A DNA stretch of 64,000 bases from Psychrobacillus lasiicapitis (GTDB taxonomy: Bacteria > Bacillota > Bacilli > Bacillales_A > Planococcaceae): NCBI RefSeq assembly GCF_006861795.1, contig NZ_VDGH01000001.1:190117-254116 (forward strand), read 5' to 3'. A program made the position numbers and the translations under genes. The first letter of the stretch is position 1; the number at the start of each line of letters is the position of its first letter. The notes beneath the pieces were generated by a model. It made no database searches, had not been told where the DNA came from, and saw only the letters and a list, made by a program, of their open reading frames with translations. Below, in pieces: positions 63,882 through 64,000 of this stretch.

Positions 63882-64000
63882 TATCGATTATGCCATAATG
63901 AAACTTAGAAGTTAATCTCGTTAACTGTTCGAACTGATATTTTTCAAATAATGGAGAACGAAAATGAGCTTTTAGAACTACTCGTCTCTTCGCAACACGT
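63877..64000 (-). CDS. 3' end of an unidentified gene (partial)
   Basis: An open frame enters from beyond the window, covers 40 codons (RVAKRRVVLKAHF..., ...QLTRLTSKFHYGIIDI) and stops at 63877 in the terminator's flank. The product cannot be identified from the tail. Its frame is uninterrupted and the terminator sits right after it, so it is probably real. Confidence 0.45.
   Translation of the reverse strand, partial: RVAKRRVVLKAHFRSPLFEKYQFEQLTRLTSKFHYGIIDI

Overview
The window is about 64 kb of low-GC chromosome from an aerobic, motile, Gram-positive Bacillota, most likely a Planococcaceae/Bacillaceae genus such as Psychrobacillus or Lysinibacillus. This rests on AGGAGG ribosome sites with ATG/GTG/TTG starts, a SAM-I riboswitch on metA, conserved Bacillus gene orders (odhA-odhB-yojN-yojO; ypjP, thyA-dfrA, degV-ypmR-ypmS-msrA-msrB), Bacillus small families (YozE, YfhE, YvrJ, DUF1033) and the absence of prophage or plasmid genes. 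Most genes are on the minus strand and are ordinary core or stress genes.

Layout. 1-5.7 kb: a membrane protein, an unusually long UvrA-like ATPase, an ArsR-SRPBCC regulator and an FMN reductase. 6.3-9.3 kb: a regulatory island. It holds an XRE-TPR (RNPP-type) regulator, an unannotated 44-residue exported peptide gene directly after it, and, divergently, a SigO-like sigma factor, YvrJ and an RsoA-like protein. 9.4-16.6 kb: metabolic genes (HAD phosphatase, cupin regulator with a cysteine synthase-like enzyme, racemase, phosphatase, aldo-keto reductase, metA). 16.9-24.4 kb: chemoreceptor, an ABC-F protein preceded by a 43-codon leader ORF and an intrinsic terminator, AI-2E family transporter, LCP cell-wall ligase. 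24.5-31.4 kb: msrA, a second ABC-F, cold-shock protein, acylphosphatase, xpaC-telA. 31.4-38.6 kb: yojO-yojN and the 2-oxoglutarate dehydrogenase genes. 39.2-43 kb: an ArlRS-like two-component system and a PAS-GGDEF cyclase. 43.1-47.6 kb: a tRNA-like element, GNAT, MurG and MATE efflux. 47.8-53.8 kb: two tandem CAP-domain proteins, a COG0523 GTPase, a C-terminal processing peptidase, deoD and yozE. 53.9-64 kb: chemoreceptor, small ATPase, msrA-msrB, ypmS, ypmR, degV, dfrA-thyA and ypjP.

Intergenic DNA is unusually structured. A roughly 315-bp MITE-like family has one near-full copy at 5975, an inverted near-full copy at 38871, and deletion derivatives at 26850 and 34200. Two copies are flanked by TTTAT, and three start on the TAA stop codon of a gene. 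GC-rich palindromic elements occur as two blocks (44.3-45.0 and 56.5-57.1 kb), each bracketed by inverted copies of a conserved tag. A third family consists of short arrays in which TTGCT recurs every 20-21 bp. The most interesting candidates are the peptide-regulator pair beside a split sigma factor, the leader-peptide attenuator on the ABC-F gene, the MITE family, and the tRNA-like element before the GNAT gene. All functional statements come from reading the sequence; no database search was run, and coordinates of short sites may be off by one or two bases.
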